A stretch of DNA of 64,000 bases from Streptomyces parvus (GCF_032121415.1 NZ_CP135079.1:4960001-5024000); one strand, 5' to 3'. Positions 1-11,972 are shown, counted from the stretch's first letter. Numbers and translations are program-made. Notes: a model not told the origin generated them from the sequence alone.

Positions 1-190
1 CCGACATGGCATCGCGTCCTTTCCCCGGGCACACAGGATGCGAAGAGTGTCCCGGATTGCGGCAACGGCTGTCCGGCTGTGCGGGACGTGTCGGGAGAGG
101 AAGGTGCTTACGGACTCGAACGGCGGAACCGCGAAGGCCCGAGGCGTGGGTCCGAAGAGGCCCAGGGCCTTCGTTTCGCTCAGAGTGCCC

Positions 191-220
191 CGTGCGGGGC
201 GGTGGAAACCGCCCCGCACG
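191..220 (-). terminator. Hairpin downstream of treS
   Basis: A perfect 12-bp inverted repeat (arms 191-202 and 209-220, 6-nt loop) lies just past the treS stop on the minus strand. There is no long T tract, which is usual for GC-rich actinobacterial terminators. It suggests the glgE-treS transcript ends here, so pep2/glgB, often next in this pathway, are not obviously co-transcribed. The rest of 1-234 shows no gene. Confidence 0.75.
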
Positions 221-234
221 CAACAGTCGCCTTC

Positions 235-1937
235 TCAGGCCGGCGGCGCGTCCTTGCGCAGCCGGAACCAGTAGAAGCCGTGTCCGGCAAGGGTCAGCAG
301 GTAGGGCCACTGACCGATGGCCGGGAAGCGTACCCCGCCGATCAATTCCACCGGATGACGTCCGCTGAACGATCGGAGGTCCAGTTCCGTCGGCTGCGCG
401 AACCGCGAGAAGTTGTGCACGCACAGGACGAGGTCGTCCTTGTACTCGCGGGTGAACGCCAGCACCGCCGGGTTGGAGGACGGGAGTTCGGTGTACTCGC
501 CGAGACCGAAGGCCGGATTCTGCTTCCGGATCTCGATCATCCGGCGGGTCCAGTGCAGCAGCGAGGACGGCGAGGCCATCGAGGCCTCGACGTTGGTGAC
601 CTGGTAGCCGTAGACCGGGTCCATGATCGTGGGGAGGTAGAGCCGCCCCGGGTCGCTGGAGGAGAACCCGGCGTTGCGGTCGGGCGTCCACTGCATCGGG
701 GTGCGCACCGCGTCCCGGTCGCCCAGCCAGATGTTGTCGCCCATCCCGATCTCGTCCCCGTAGTAGAGGATCGGGGAGCCCGGCAGCGACAGCAGCAGCG
801 CGGTGAACAGCTCGATCTGGTTGCGGTCGTTGTCCAGCAGCGGGGCGAGCCGCCTGCGGATGCCGATGTTGGCGCGCATCCGCGGGTCCTTGGCGTACTC
901 CGCGTACATGTAGTCGCGCTCTTCGTCCGTGACCATTTCGAGCGTGAGCTCGTCGTGGTTGCGCAGGAAGATGCCCCACTGGCAGTTCTTCGGGATCTCC
1001 GGGGTCTTGGCCAGGATTTCGGAGACCGGGTAGCGGCTCTCCCGGCGCACCGCCATGAAGATCCGCGGCATCACGGGGAAGTGGAACGCCATATGGCATT
1101 CGTCGCCGCCCGCCTCGTAGTCGCCGAAGTAGTCGACGACGTCCTCCGGCCACTGGTTGGCCTCGGCGAGGAGCACGGTGTCCGGGTAGTTGGCGTCGAT
1201 CTCCTTGCGGACCCGCTTGAGGAAGTGGTGGGTCTCGGGGAGGTTCTCGCAGTTGGTGCCCTCGCGCTGGTAGAGGTAGGGCACCGCGTCGACCCGGAAG
1301 CCGTCGATGCCCAGGTCCAGCCAGAACCGCAGGGCCGCCAGGATCTCCTCCTGGACCGCCGGGTTCTCGTAGTTGAGGTCCGGCTGGTGCGAGAAGAAGC
1401 GGTGCCAGTAGTACTGCTTGCGCACCGGGTCGAAGGTCCAGTTCGACGTCTCGGTGTCGACGAAGATGATCCGGGCGTCCTGGAACTGCTTGTCGTCGTC
1501 CGCCCAGACGTAGTAGTCGCCGTACGGTCCGTCGGGGTCGGTGCGGGACTGCTGGAACCACTCGTGCTGATCGCTCGTGTGGTTCATGACGAAGTCGATG
1601 ATGACGCGCATGCCGCGCTGGTGCGCGGCGTCCACGAACTCCACGAAGTCGGCGAGATCGCCGAACTCCGGGAGCACGGCGGTGTAGTCGGAGACGTCGT
1701 AGCCCCCGTCGCGCAGCGGCGACTTGAAGAACGGCGGCAGCCAGAGGCAGTCGACACCGAGCCACTGGAGATAGTCCAGCTTTGCGGTGATGCCCTTGAG
1801 GTCGCCGATTCCGTCGCCGTTGGAGTCCTGGAAGGACCGGACGAGCACCTCGTAGAAGACGGCTCGTTTGAACCAGTCGGGATCGCGATCCTTGGCGGGG
1901 GTGTCCTCGAACGTGTCGGGGACAGGCTCATTGACGA

Positions 1938-1941
<4 letters not shown>
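235..1941 (-). CDS. treS: Trehalose synthase (maltose alpha-D-glucosyltransferase)
   Basis: 568-aa GH13 enzyme that interconverts trehalose and maltose in the cytoplasm, feeding maltose towards maltose-1-phosphate and GlgE. The (beta/alpha)8 motifs are visible: nucleophile Asp218 in GFRVDAV, acid/base Glu260 in LLAEANQW, and Asp330 in FLRNHDE. Length matches stand-alone TreS, with no fused maltokinase domain. The ATG start overlaps the glgE stop by ATGA, so the two genes are translationally coupled. A strong hairpin follows the stop. The maltokinase gene expected between TreS and GlgE in the pathway is not in the window. Confidence 0.96.
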
Positions 1942-3956
<2,015 letters not shown>

Positions 3957-4641
3957 GGAATCACCTGAGGGCTGGAGGAGCTCGGCGTGCACGGAGGACG
4001 GCACGGGCGCGGAGGACCGACCGCGTGTGCCGCGAAGACGGGAATCTGTCCTTTGTAGCTGCTCAGCTGTCTGCTGACGGGCTGTGGGCATGGCCGCTCC
4101 TGTCCGCGTTCACTCGAATGGCACTCGAATGGGTGGGTCGCGGGGGTTTCGTGCATGTTTCGGGATGCACGGGAGAACGTGTGCGGGCCGGGTCGTGTCG
4201 TGTACCGGGGAAGCCTTCCCCGCCTCGGAGGGTGGGAAATCCGGCGCCGTGTTAACTACTCGGTCGTAACGGGCCCCTCGGGCTCCGCCGCACGCGGCGC
4301 GTACGCCCCGCCGGGCGCAGGAGACCCGAAGCGCCCCCACGGGTTCCGGATACCCGTTCTGCGGCGCCACACGGCAGCCTTCCCTGTGACAGAGAGGTCC
4401 ACAAGGCTGAGTACGGGAGGGAAATCGGCCAAACCCCCAGGTGGGAGGAGTGACGGGGGATCACGGGCGGGGGGCGTGGGGCGTCTGGGGGAGGCGCGCG
4501 GCGTGCGGGCCCCGGGCCGGGCGCGCCCTCCGCGCGCCGTGGCAGCCCGCCACGGACGGCCGCTACCGTCAGGGGTGACGGAAGGGACGCACACCGTGGT
4601 GCGTCCGCTCGGATGCGCAAGTCCCCTGTAAAGGTGGAGCA
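3957..4641. promoter_or_regulatory. Divergent control region between glgE and glgP
   Basis: 685 nt without a convincing gene; its open frames lack conserved protein features. It must hold the promoters for glgE-treS (minus) and glgP (plus). Visible structure: a perfect 11-bp tandem direct repeat at 4111-4132; an inverted repeat GTGCAT-8 nt-ATGCAC at 4151-4170; a near-palindrome GGGGAAG-C-CTTCCCC at 4207-4221; and GTTA...TAAC arms at 4251-4270. Its length and the stacked repeats suggest regulator binding sites. No clean -35/-10 pair could be assigned. Confidence 0.55.
4111..4132. repeat. Tandem 11-bp direct repeat CACTCGAATGG x2
   Basis: Two exact head-to-tail copies at 4111-4121 and 4122-4132. 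The 11-bp period places both copies on about the same face of the helix, as expected for a cooperative regulator site. The glgE/glgP intergenic position supports a regulatory role, but no regulator is identified. Confidence 0.6.
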
Positions 4642-7311
4642 GTGAAGGCCATTCGTCGATTCACCGTGCGTCCTGTCCTCCCCGAACCCCTTCGACCCCT
4701 GCACGACCTCGCGCGCAATCTGCGCTGGTCGTGGCAGACCGAGACCCGCGAGCTCTTCCGGGCCGCCGACCCCGAGGGCTGGCGGCCCGCGGACGCCGAC
4801 CCCGTACGCCTGCTCGGCTCGCTGTCCGCCGGGCGGCTGGCCGAACTGGCCGGGGACGCGGAGTACCTCGGCCGCCTCGCCGCGGCCTCCGCCGATCTGG
4901 CGGAATATCTGGACGGCCCGCGCTGGTATCAGGAACAGCGGGCCGCCGGAGCCGAACTCCCCTCCGCCATCGCCTACTTCTCACCCGAATTCGGTGTCAC
5001 CGCCGCCCTGCCCCAGTACAGCGGCGGCCTCGGCATCCTGGCCGGCGACCACCTCAAGGCCGCCAGCGACCTCGGCGTCCCGCTCATCGGCGTCGGGCTG
5101 CTCTACCGGCACGGCTACTTCCGCCAGACCCTCTCGCGCGAGGGCTGGCAGCAGGAGCACTATCCCGTCCTCGACCCCAACGAACTCCCGCTCGACCTGG
5201 TCCGCGAGGACGACGGCACCCCCGCCCGGGTCGTCCTCGCGCTGCCCGGCGGACGCTCGCTGCACGCGTGCATCTGGCTGGCCCGGGTCGGCCGCGTGCC
5301 GCTGCTCCTCCTCGACTCCGACGTCGAGGAGAACGCCCCCGGCGAACGCGACGTCACCGACCGGCTCTACGGCGGCGGCAGCGACCACCGCCTCCTCCAG
5401 GAGATGCTGCTCGGCATCGGCGGCGTGCGCGCCGTGCGCACCTGGTGCCGGCTGACCGGCACCCCGGAGCCGGAGGTGTTCCACACCAACGAGGGCCACG
5501 CCGGCTTCCTCGGCCTGGAGCGCATCCGCGAACTCATCCCCACCGGACTCGACTTCGACGCCGCCCTCGAAGTGGTCCGCGCCGGGACCGTCTTCACCAC
5601 CCACACCCCGGTGCCCGCCGGCATAGACCGTTTCGACCGGGGTCTCGTCGCCCGCCACTTCGGCGACGAGGGCGAACTGCCCGGCGTACCCGTCGAGAAG
5701 ATCCTGCCGCTCGGGACCGAGACCTACCCCGGCGGCGAGCCGGAGCTGTTCAACATGGCGGTGATGGGCCTGCGGCTCGCCCAGCGCGCCAACGGCGTCT
5801 CCACCCTCCACGGGGCGGTCAGCCGGGAGATGTTCTCCGGGCTCTGGCCGGGCTTCGACCCCGCCGAGGTGCCGATCACCTCCGTCACCAACGGGGTCCA
5901 CGCCCCGACCTGGGTCGCCCCCGAGGTGTTCCGGCTCGGGGCGGGCCAGGTCGGCGAGGGCCGCGCCCACCAGGTGCTGGCCGGCGACGCGGTGGCCGAC
6001 GAGGCATCCGCGCGGACGGGCACGCCCCGCCGCTGGGACGCGGTGTCCGGCATCGGCGACCAGGAGATCTGGGACCTCCGCCGGGACCTGCGCGGACAGC
6101 TCGTCACCGAGGTCCGCCGCCGCCTCTACGCCTCCTGGCGCAGGCGCGGCGCGGGCACCGCCGAGCTGGGCTGGATCGACGGCGTCCTCGACCCGGACAT
6201 CCTGACCATCGGCTTCGCCCGCCGCGTCCCCTCGTACAAGCGGCTGACCCTGATGCTGCGCGACCGCGACCGGCTGCGCGAGCTGCTGCTCCACCCGACG
6301 CACCCGATCCAGATCGTTGTCGCGGGCAAGGCCCATCCGGCCGACGACGGAGGGAAGCGGCTGGTGCAGGAGCTGGTGCGGTTCGCGGACGACCCGCGCG
6401 TGCGCCACCGCATCGTGTTCCTCCCGGACTACGGCATGGGCATGGCACAGAAGCTCTACCCGGGCTGCGACGTCTGGCTCAACAACCCGCTGCGCCCGCT
6501 GGAGGCCTGCGGCACGAGCGGGATGAAGGCGGCGCTCAACGGCTGCCTCAACCTGTCGGTGCGCGACGGCTGGTGGGACGAGTGGTTCGACCCCGACTTC
6601 GGCTGGGAGATCCCCACCGCCGACGGCTCCGCGGTCGACGAGGACCGCCGGGACGAGCTGGAGTCGAACGCCCTCTACGCCCTGATCGAGGACCGGGTCG
6701 CCCCGCGCTTCTACGACCGGGGCGCCGGGGGACTGCCCGACCGCTGGATCGAGATGGTCCGCTCCACCCTGGTCAACCTGGGCCCGAAGGTGCTCGCGGG
6801 GCGGATGGTGCGCGAGTACGTGGAGCGCCTGTACGCCCCCGCCGCCCAGGCCCGCCGGGCGCTGGAGCCCGCGGTGGCGCGGGATCTCGCCGGGTGGAAG
6901 GCCCGGGTCCGGGCGGCCTGGCGCGGGGTCTCCGTCGACCATGTGGAGACGGTCACCGGGGGCGCCGCGGGCGGCTCGGCGGAGCTGGGGGCCACCCTGG
7001 CGCTGCGGGTGCGGGTCACGCTCGGCGGCCTGGAGCCGGACGACGTGGAGGTCCAGGTGGTCGCGGGCCGGGTCGACTCCGGCGACGCCATCGCGGACGC
7101 CCAGACCTTCCCGCTGAAGCCGGCGGGCGGTCAGGACCTGGAGGACCGCTGGCTGTACGAAGGCCCGCTCACCCCGGACCGGACGGGACCGTACGGCTAC
7201 ACCGTGCGCGTCCTGCCGGCCCACCGGCTGCTGGCCACCAGCGCCGAACTGGGCCTGGTCGCCCTGCCGACCGAGGCGACGGGGGAGGGCGGGGGCGTGC
7301 TGATGCGCTGA
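4642..7311 (+). CDS. glgP: Alpha-glucan (glycogen/maltodextrin) phosphorylase
   Basis: 889-aa GT35 phosphorylase that releases glucose-1-phosphate from alpha-1,4-glucans using PLP. It belongs to the branch with an N-terminal DUF3417-like region (RWSWQTETRELF near residue 30) seen in actinobacteria. The C-terminal half has the nucleotide-sugar/PLP motifs, including GTSGMKAALNG, whose Lys is the expected PLP ligand, followed by DGWWDEWFDPDFGW. Start is GTG at 4642 behind AAGGTGGAGC. It diverges from glgE, so one region may balance glucan synthesis and breakdown. A hairpin at 7334-7364 follows the stop. Confidence 0.95.
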   Translation: MKAIRRFTVRPVLPEPLRPLHDLARNLRWSWQTETRELFRAADPEGWRPADADPVRLLGSLSAGRLAELAGDAEYLGRLAAASADLAEYLDGPRWYQEQRAAGAELPSAIAYFSPEFGVTAALPQYSGGLGILAGDHLKAASDLGVPLIGVGLLYRHGYFRQTLSREGWQQEHYPVLDPNELPLDLVREDDGTPARVVLALPGGRSLHACIWLARVGRVPLLLLDSDVEENAPGERDVTDRLYGGGSDHRLLQEMLLGIGGVRAVRTWCRLTGTPEPEVFHTNEGHAGFLGLERIRELIPTGLDFDAALEVVRAGTVFTTHTPVPAGIDRFDRGLVARHFGDEGELPGVPVEKILPLGTETYPGGEPELFNMAVMGLRLAQRANGVSTLHGAVSREMFSGLWPGFDPAEVPITSVTNGVHAPTWVAPEVFRLGAGQVGEGRAHQVLAGDAVADEASARTGTPRRWDAVSGIGDQEIWDLRRDLRGQLVTEVRRRLYASWRRRGAGTAELGWIDGVLDPDILTIGFARRVPSYKRLTLMLRDRDRLRELLLHPTHPIQIVVAGKAHPADDGGKRLVQELVRFADDPRVRHRIVFLPDYGMGMAQKLYPGCDVWLNNPLRPLEACGTSGMKAALNGCLNLSVRDGWWDEWFDPDFGWEIPTADGSAVDEDRRDELESNALYALIEDRVAPRFYDRGAGGLPDRWIEMVRSTLVNLGPKVLAGRMVREYVERLYAPAAQARRALEPAVARDLAGWKARVRAAWRGVSVDHVETVTGGAAGGSAELGATLALRVRVTLGGLEPDDVEVQVVAGRVDSGDAIADAQTFPLKPAGGQDLEDRWLYEGPLTPDRTGPYGYTVRVLPAHRLLATSAELGLVALPTEATGEGGGVLMR

Positions 7312-7333
7312 GCGCGTGTCATCGCGGACCCGA

Positions 7334-7364
7334 GGGGCCCGGCATCCACGCGGTGCCGGGCCCC
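7334..7364 (+). terminator. Hairpin terminator after glgP
   Basis: Perfect 11-bp GC stem (7334-7344 with 7354-7364) and 9-nt loop, 22 nt after the glgP stop. It separates glgP from the secreted lyase-family gene downstream. Confidence 0.75.
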
Positions 7365-7407
7365 TGCGCGTGTGCCGGGGGTTCCTTCGTGCGGTGAACA
7401 CAGAACC

Positions 7408-7436
7408 TTGACGTGTCCATGGAATGGATTTACGTT
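7408..7436 (+). promoter_or_regulatory. Candidate sigma-70-type promoter for the lyase-family gene
   Basis: TTGACG (7408-7413), a 17-nt spacer and TACGTT (7431-7436) match a vegetative -35/-10 arrangement. It lies about 100 nt ahead of the start at 7540. The spacer contains the 8-bp palindrome TCCATGGA, a possible operator. Inferred from consensus only. Confidence 0.5.
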
Positions 7437-7539
7437 CCTGACTCATTGCGCGGTTCATCATATGGCCCACGGTTCACACCCATGAACTTCTTCGTCGGGT
7501 CGGGCCATGGAGCCGCCACCCCACCGGAAGGCACCCCCC

Positions 7540-8760
7540 ATGCGTACCGGCACCATCCCCCGCGTCCTCGGCACGGCCGCCGCCCTGGCCGCGCTGCTCA
7601 CCACGGCCCTCGCCGCACCCGCCGTGGCGGAGAGATCCACGACGTCCGGCCGCGCACCCGCCAAGGCCGCCGCCCCCGCGGACTTCACCCATCCCGGCGT
7701 GCTCGTCAGCCGTCCCCAGCTGGACTTCGTCCGGGGCCGGGTGCAGGCGGGCGCCCAGCCGTGGAAGGGCGCCTACGACCAGATGACGGAAAGCAAGTAC
7801 GCCTCCCTGACCCGGACCGCCAAGCCGCGCGCGGTCGTCGAGTGCGGCTCGTACTCCAACCCCGACAACGGCTGCACGGACGAGCGCGAGGACGCCATCG
7901 CCGCGTACACGCTCTCGCTCGCCTGGTACATCACCCAGGACGGCCGGTACGCCCGGAAGGCGATCCAGATCATGGACGCCTGGTCGGCCGTGATCAGGGA
8001 CCACACCAACAGCAACGCGCCGCTCCAGACCGGCTGGGCCGGCTCCACCTGGCCGCGCGCCGCCGAGATCATCAAGTACACCTACAGCAGCTGGCCCAAC
8101 TCCGGCCGCTTCGGCACGATGCTGCGCGATGTCTACCTTCCCGAGGTCGCAGGCGGCTCCCACTCCAACGGGAACTGGGAGCTGTCCATGACCGAGGCGG
8201 CGATCGGGATCGCGGTCTTCCTGGAGGACCGCGCCGCCTACGACAAGGCCGTGGGGAAATTCCGCGGACGTGTCCCCGCGTACATCTATGTGACCGCCGA
8301 CGGGTCGCTGCCTAAGGTCGCGCCGGGCAGCGGGCTCGACACCCGGGCCGAGGTCATCGCCTACTGGCAGGGGCAGTCCACCTTCATGGACGGGCTCTCC
8401 CAGGAGACCTGCCGGGACCTGACCCACACCGGCTACGGCCTCTCCGCCATCTCCCACATCGCCGAGACCAGCCGCATCCAGGGCCAGGACCTCTACCCGG
8501 AGACCGCCGACCGGCTGCGGCACGCGATGGGGCTGCACGCCAAGCACCAGCTGGGCGCCCCCGTGCCGTCCTCGCTCTGCGGCGGCTCCCTCAAGGACAG
8601 CCTGGGGCCGGTCACCGAGGTCGGCTTCAACGCGCTCGCCAACCGCCTCGGGCACGCCATGACCAACACGCGGACGCTGACCGAGCGGCAGCGGCCCGCC
8701 GGGTCGAACAACCTGTTCGTCGCCTGGGAGACCCTGACCCACGCGAACAACCCGGCCTGA
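7540..8760 (+). CDS. Secreted alginate-lyase-family protein
   Basis: 406 aa from ATG 7540, chosen because GGAAGG lies 9 nt upstream and because a Sec-type signal peptide starts there (MRTGTIPRV, hydrophobic stretch, then APAVAE). An in-frame ATG at 7507 would put extra residues before the signal. The mature part resembles the alginate_lyase (PL5-like, all-alpha toroid) family: NGNWELSMTEAAIG and the region YWQGQSTFMDG ... THTGYGLSAISHIAETS. The substrate is uncertain, since Streptomyces members are annotated by fold and may act on other uronic-acid polymers. It is monocistronic, between two strong terminators. Confidence 0.85.
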   Translation: MRTGTIPRVLGTAAALAALLTTALAAPAVAERSTTSGRAPAKAAAPADFTHPGVLVSRPQLDFVRGRVQAGAQPWKGAYDQMTESKYASLTRTAKPRAVVECGSYSNPDNGCTDEREDAIAAYTLSLAWYITQDGRYARKAIQIMDAWSAVIRDHTNSNAPLQTGWAGSTWPRAAEIIKYTYSSWPNSGRFGTMLRDVYLPEVAGGSHSNGNWELSMTEAAIGIAVFLEDRAAYDKAVGKFRGRVPAYIYVTADGSLPKVAPGSGLDTRAEVIAYWQGQSTFMDGLSQETCRDLTHTGYGLSAISHIAETSRIQGQDLYPETADRLRHAMGLHAKHQLGAPVPSSLCGGSLKDSLGPVTEVGFNALANRLGHAMTNTRTLTERQRPAGSNNLFVAWETLTHANNPA

Positions 8761-8780
8761 CCGCGCGGGCCACGCCATGA

Positions 8781-8820
8781 CGAACGGCCCGGAAGAGGTC
8801 TCCCTCTTCCGGGCCGTTCG
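8781..8820. terminator. Bidirectional terminator between convergent genes
   Basis: Perfect 18-bp inverted repeat (8781-8798 with 8803-8820) with a 4-nt loop. It lies between the stop of the lyase-family gene (plus) and the stop of the M4 protease gene (minus). The symmetry lets it serve both transcripts. Confidence 0.85.
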
Positions 8821-8835
8821 GCCGTTGCCGGTGGA

Positions 8836-10881
8836 TCAGAAGGTGAGCTTGAAACTGTTGATCTTTCCGGTGTCCTGACGGGCGACGTCCTGGACCTTCA
8901 GCTTCCAGACCCCGTTGGCCACCTCGGACGAGGCGTTGACCGTGTAGGTCGCCACCACGTTGTCCGCGGAATCGCCGGAGGAGGAGTTCTTCAGCCGGTA
9001 GGCCGTGCCGTCCGGGGCCACCAGGTCGATGACCAGGTCACCGCGCCAGGTGTGCGAGATGTTCACGTCCACCTTGAGGGCGCTCGGCGCGTTGCCCGCG
9101 ACACCGGAGACGGTGACCGCGCTGGTGACGGCCGCACCGGCGTCCGGGATGTTCACCGCGGTGGTGTTCTCGAACACCTTGCCGCCCGGGTCGGGGTCGC
9201 CGCCGCCGGGGCGGGCGCCCACGTTGATGCCGGCCCAGGCGTGGGCCACGGCCGCGTACTCGGGGCTGGTGGCCCCGTACAGCTCACTGGCGACCGCGAG
9301 CGTGCCGGTGCGGGCGGCGGCGTAGTTGGTCGTCGAGGTGAACTTGGTGGTGAGCGCCTTGAACCAGATCTGCAGCGCCTTGTCCCGGCCGATGCCGGTC
9401 ACCGGGAGCCCGTCGGAGGTCGGCGAGTCGTAGTTGACGCCGTTGACGGTCTTGGCGCCGCTGCCCTCGGAGAGCAGGTAGAACCAGTGGTTCGCCGGCC
9501 CCGAGGAGTAGTGGACGTCGACGTTGCCGATGCCCGAGTACCAGTAGTCCTTGGACGAGCCGTCCTTCGAGGGCTTGTCCATGTAGCGCAGCGGGGTGCC
9601 GTTGCCGTTGATGTCGATCTTCTCGCCGACCAGGTAGTCGCCCGGGTCCTGGTCGGTGTTGGAGTAGAACTCCACACCGGCGGCGAAGATGTCGGAGGTG
9701 GCCTCGTTCAGGCCGCCGGACTCGCCGCTGTAGACGAGCTTGGCGGTGACCGAGGTCAGGCCGTGCGTCATCTCGTGGGCGGCCACGTCCAGGGAGGTCA
9801 GCGGCTTGACGTTGCCGCTGCCGTCGCCGTACGTCATGCAGAAGCAGCTGTCCTGCCAGAACGCGTTGACGTAGTTGTTGCCGTAGTGGACGCGGGAGTA
9901 CGCGCCGACGCCGTCACCGCGGATGCCGGAGCGGCCGTGCACGTTCTTGTAGTAGTCCCACGTCTCGGCCGCGCCGTAGTGCGCGTCCGCGCCCGCCGTC
10001 TCGGCGTTCTGCGGAGTGCCGTCGCCCCAGATGTCGTCCGGTCCGGAGAACAGCGTGCCGGTGCCGGAGCTGCCCCGGTTCAGGTTGTACGTCTTGTGGT
10101 TGCCGCGCGTGGTGTCGGTCAGGGTGTACGAGGGCGCGGTGCCCAGGGTGACCTGGCCGTTGTACTGCGTGTTGCCCGTGCCGTTGTGGACGGCCTGCCA
10201 CTCGTAGAGCTTCTCGCCCGAGGTGGCGTCGGTGAGCACGTGCAGCTCGTTCGGGGTGCCGTCGTGCTGGAGTCCGCCGACCACGGTCTCGTACGCGAGC
10301 TGCGGGGAACCGCCGCCCAGCCAGACCACCTTGCGCGGGGCCCTCTCCGCCTCCTCGGCCTTGGACCCCTCGGCCTTGGCCGCGCCGAGCGCCTGCTTCT
10401 CGGCGGCGGCCGGGGCCACGTCGGCGGTCAGGCCGACCGCCTTCAGCTGCGCGCTGGTCGCCTTCGACGCCTTGCTGACGCCCTCGGTCTTCCCGGCCGC
10501 GGACTCCTTGACCACGAGGTCGCCGCCGAGGACGGGGAGCCCGTCGAGGGTGCGCTCGTAGCGGGTGTGCGTGGTGCCGTCGCGGTCCTGGACCACGTCA
10601 CGGACCACGAGCTTCTCGGTGGACCCGAGACCGAGCTCCTTGGCGGTGGCCGCCTTCGTGGCGTTCGCCTCGCTGAGCAGCTCCGCGCGCTGGGCGGGGG
10701 AGAGCTTGGCGGGCAGGGCGCCCGGGTCGGCCTTCGTGCCGGCGGTGATGCCGCCGAGCGGGGCCGAGGCGGGAGCGGAGGTGGCGGTCGCGGCGCCGGA
10801 CGGGACGGCGACGGCGATGAGGGCTGCTGCGGCTATCAGAGCGCCGGTCGCGGTGGTGCGACGGCTGGGCGTGGATCTCAC
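8836..10881 (-). CDS. Secreted M4 (thermolysin-like) metalloprotease with C-terminal P-domain
   Basis: 681-aa extracellular zinc protease precursor. Order: signal peptide (about 1-35), a long FTP/PepSY-type propeptide that ends near residue 210, the M4 catalytic domain with HEMTH (about 369-373) and the downstream Glu-bearing NEATSD (about 390), then a Gly/Pro linker (GARPGGGDPDPGG) and a proprotein-convertase P-domain of about 115 residues. P-domains in bacterial proteases are known to help folding or substrate binding. Start is GTG at 10881 behind AGGAGTCCGC. It stands alone and is probably used for protein scavenging. The family call is secure; the substrate is unknown. Confidence 0.94.
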   Translation of the reverse strand: MRSTPSRRTTATGALIAAAALIAVAVPSGAATATSAPASAPLGGITAGTKADPGALPAKLSPAQRAELLSEANATKAATAKELGLGSTEKLVVRDVVQDRDGTTHTRYERTLDGLPVLGGDLVVKESAAGKTEGVSKASKATSAQLKAVGLTADVAPAAAEKQALGAAKAEGSKAEEAERAPRKVVWLGGGSPQLAYETVVGGLQHDGTPNELHVLTDATSGEKLYEWQAVHNGTGNTQYNGQVTLGTAPSYTLTDTTRGNHKTYNLNRGSSGTGTLFSGPDDIWGDGTPQNAETAGADAHYGAAETWDYYKNVHGRSGIRGDGVGAYSRVHYGNNYVNAFWQDSCFCMTYGDGSGNVKPLTSLDVAAHEMTHGLTSVTAKLVYSGESGGLNEATSDIFAAGVEFYSNTDQDPGDYLVGEKIDINGNGTPLRYMDKPSKDGSSKDYWYSGIGNVDVHYSSGPANHWFYLLSEGSGAKTVNGVNYDSPTSDGLPVTGIGRDKALQIWFKALTTKFTSTTNYAAARTGTLAVASELYGATSPEYAAVAHAWAGINVGARPGGGDPDPGGKVFENTTAVNIPDAGAAVTSAVTVSGVAGNAPSALKVDVNISHTWRGDLVIDLVAPDGTAYRLKNSSSGDSADNVVATYTVNASSEVANGVWKLKVQDVARQDTGKINSFKLTF

Positions 10882-11273
10882 GCGGACTCCTTCTGCGAGG
10901 GGGGTACCGGGCGGCCTGGACGGGCCGTCCGGACGGTGCAGGCGGTGCGCAGAACGGGGTGAAGAGTGTCAGCAGACGACCGTGCCTGTCAGGAGCGCGT
11001 CAATAACTTGGCCGGTTTTCGTTCGTTGCTGGAAAGGTCATGTTCGTTAAGCGGACGTTTCGCCGATCATTGCCGCAGTGTTACCGGGCGTTCCGAAGTC
11101 CGGTATTCACAGGGTGGTCACAGGTTTCGCGCGCGAAGGCCACCGCGCCGCCGCGGGCGGGGAGAGGTGTGATGACCGCCAGATGAGACGGCGTCGGGTT
11201 CTGGCCAGATCCGCGCGCCGGAATGTGCCGGTCCGTCAGGGTGCGGGGAACCCTCCGGAATCGGGTGCGGGCT
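10882..11273. other. Non-coding region upstream of the M4 protease
   Basis: 392 nt between the protease start (minus) and the stop of the TetR gene (minus). The AT-richer stretch at about 10995-11090 is where the protease promoter should lie. A short direct repeat of TTCG units (about 11017-11027) and two CACAGG copies (about 11107-11125) are visible. No gene or clear promoter hexamers could be assigned. Confidence 0.4.
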
Positions 11274-11864
11274 TCAGGCGGTCGCGTCCGGCGGGTACAC
11301 CGTGTCCAGGAGATCGCGCACGAAGCGGTCCGGGTCGGCGAGTCCCGCCGCCGCGAGGGTGCCGGGCCCGTCCGTCAGGAGGTGCGGGACCGCCGCGTGC
11401 AGGGCGAGGGTGACGACAGCGGCCCGCTGCGGGGTCACGGGCAGCCCTGCGGCGCGCTGGGCCAGCTCGAAGCCCGCGAAGTCGCCGCTCGCCATCGGGT
11501 CGAGGATGCCGGAGAGCCAGGGCCGCCGGGTCGCCTCGGCCTGGAGCTCCAGCACCGCGAGGAGACGGGCGCGCCCCGGTCCCGCTGCGTTCTCCAGGAG
11601 TGAGCGGAAGAGGGTCACCAGCCCCTCGCGGTCCGCAGGGCCCGGGTGGGCGGCCGGCTGTCCGGTGAGCGCGAGGTACTGCTCCAGGCAGCGTTCCGCC
11701 ACCGCGCGGAGGACGGCGTCCCGGGTCGGGAAGTAGTTCTTGGTGGTGCCGGACGGCACCTCGGCGGCCTGGTCCACGGCGCGGTGCGTCAGCCCGCGCC
11801 CGCCGTCCCGGGCCAGCACCTCGATCGCCGCGTCCCGCAGCCGGTCCCGCCGGTCCGGATTCAC
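11274..11864 (-). CDS. TetR-family transcriptional regulator
   Basis: 196 aa from GTG 11864, chosen because GAGGGAGC precedes it and the sequence VNPDRRDRLRDAAIEVLA is the usual first helix of the family. The N-terminal helix-turn-helix is evident (LTHRAVDQAAEVPSGTTKNYFP, about residues 25-46). The C-terminal ligand domain (about 75-196) is Ala/Leu-rich and gives no ligand clue. It is divergent from an FAD monooxygenase gene, and the 108-nt gap contains a perfect 14-bp palindrome. The simplest reading is a local repressor of itself and the monooxygenase. Confidence 0.88.
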   Translation of the reverse strand: MNPDRRDRLRDAAIEVLARDGGRGLTHRAVDQAAEVPSGTTKNYFPTRDAVLRAVAERCLEQYLALTGQPAAHPGPADREGLVTLFRSLLENAAGPGRARLLAVLELQAEATRRPWLSGILDPMASGDFAGFELAQRAAGLPVTPQRAAVVTLALHAAVPHLLTDGPGTLAAAGLADPDRFVRDLLDTVYPPDATA

Positions 11865-11911
11865 CCGCGCTCCCTCGTCTCCGCTCTCCGTCCTTGCTGA
11901 TATTACCCCAG

Positions 11912-11925
11912 CCGTGGTACCACGG
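11912..11925. promoter_or_regulatory. 14-bp palindromic operator candidate
   Basis: CCGTGGTACCACGG is perfectly self-complementary and sits between the divergent TetR and monooxygenase genes, 48 nt from each start. Length, symmetry and position are those of a TetR-dimer operator. Confidence 0.65.
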
Positions 11926-11972
11926 ATGTGGTGGTTCCTCTGTGCGAGCCCTACGAGCTTCGGGAGTGCGGC

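Noticed and set aside
4731..7397. 888-residue plus-strand frame overlapping glgP
   Set aside because: It is Arg/Pro-rich shadow coding in the +2 frame of glgP with no conserved motif.
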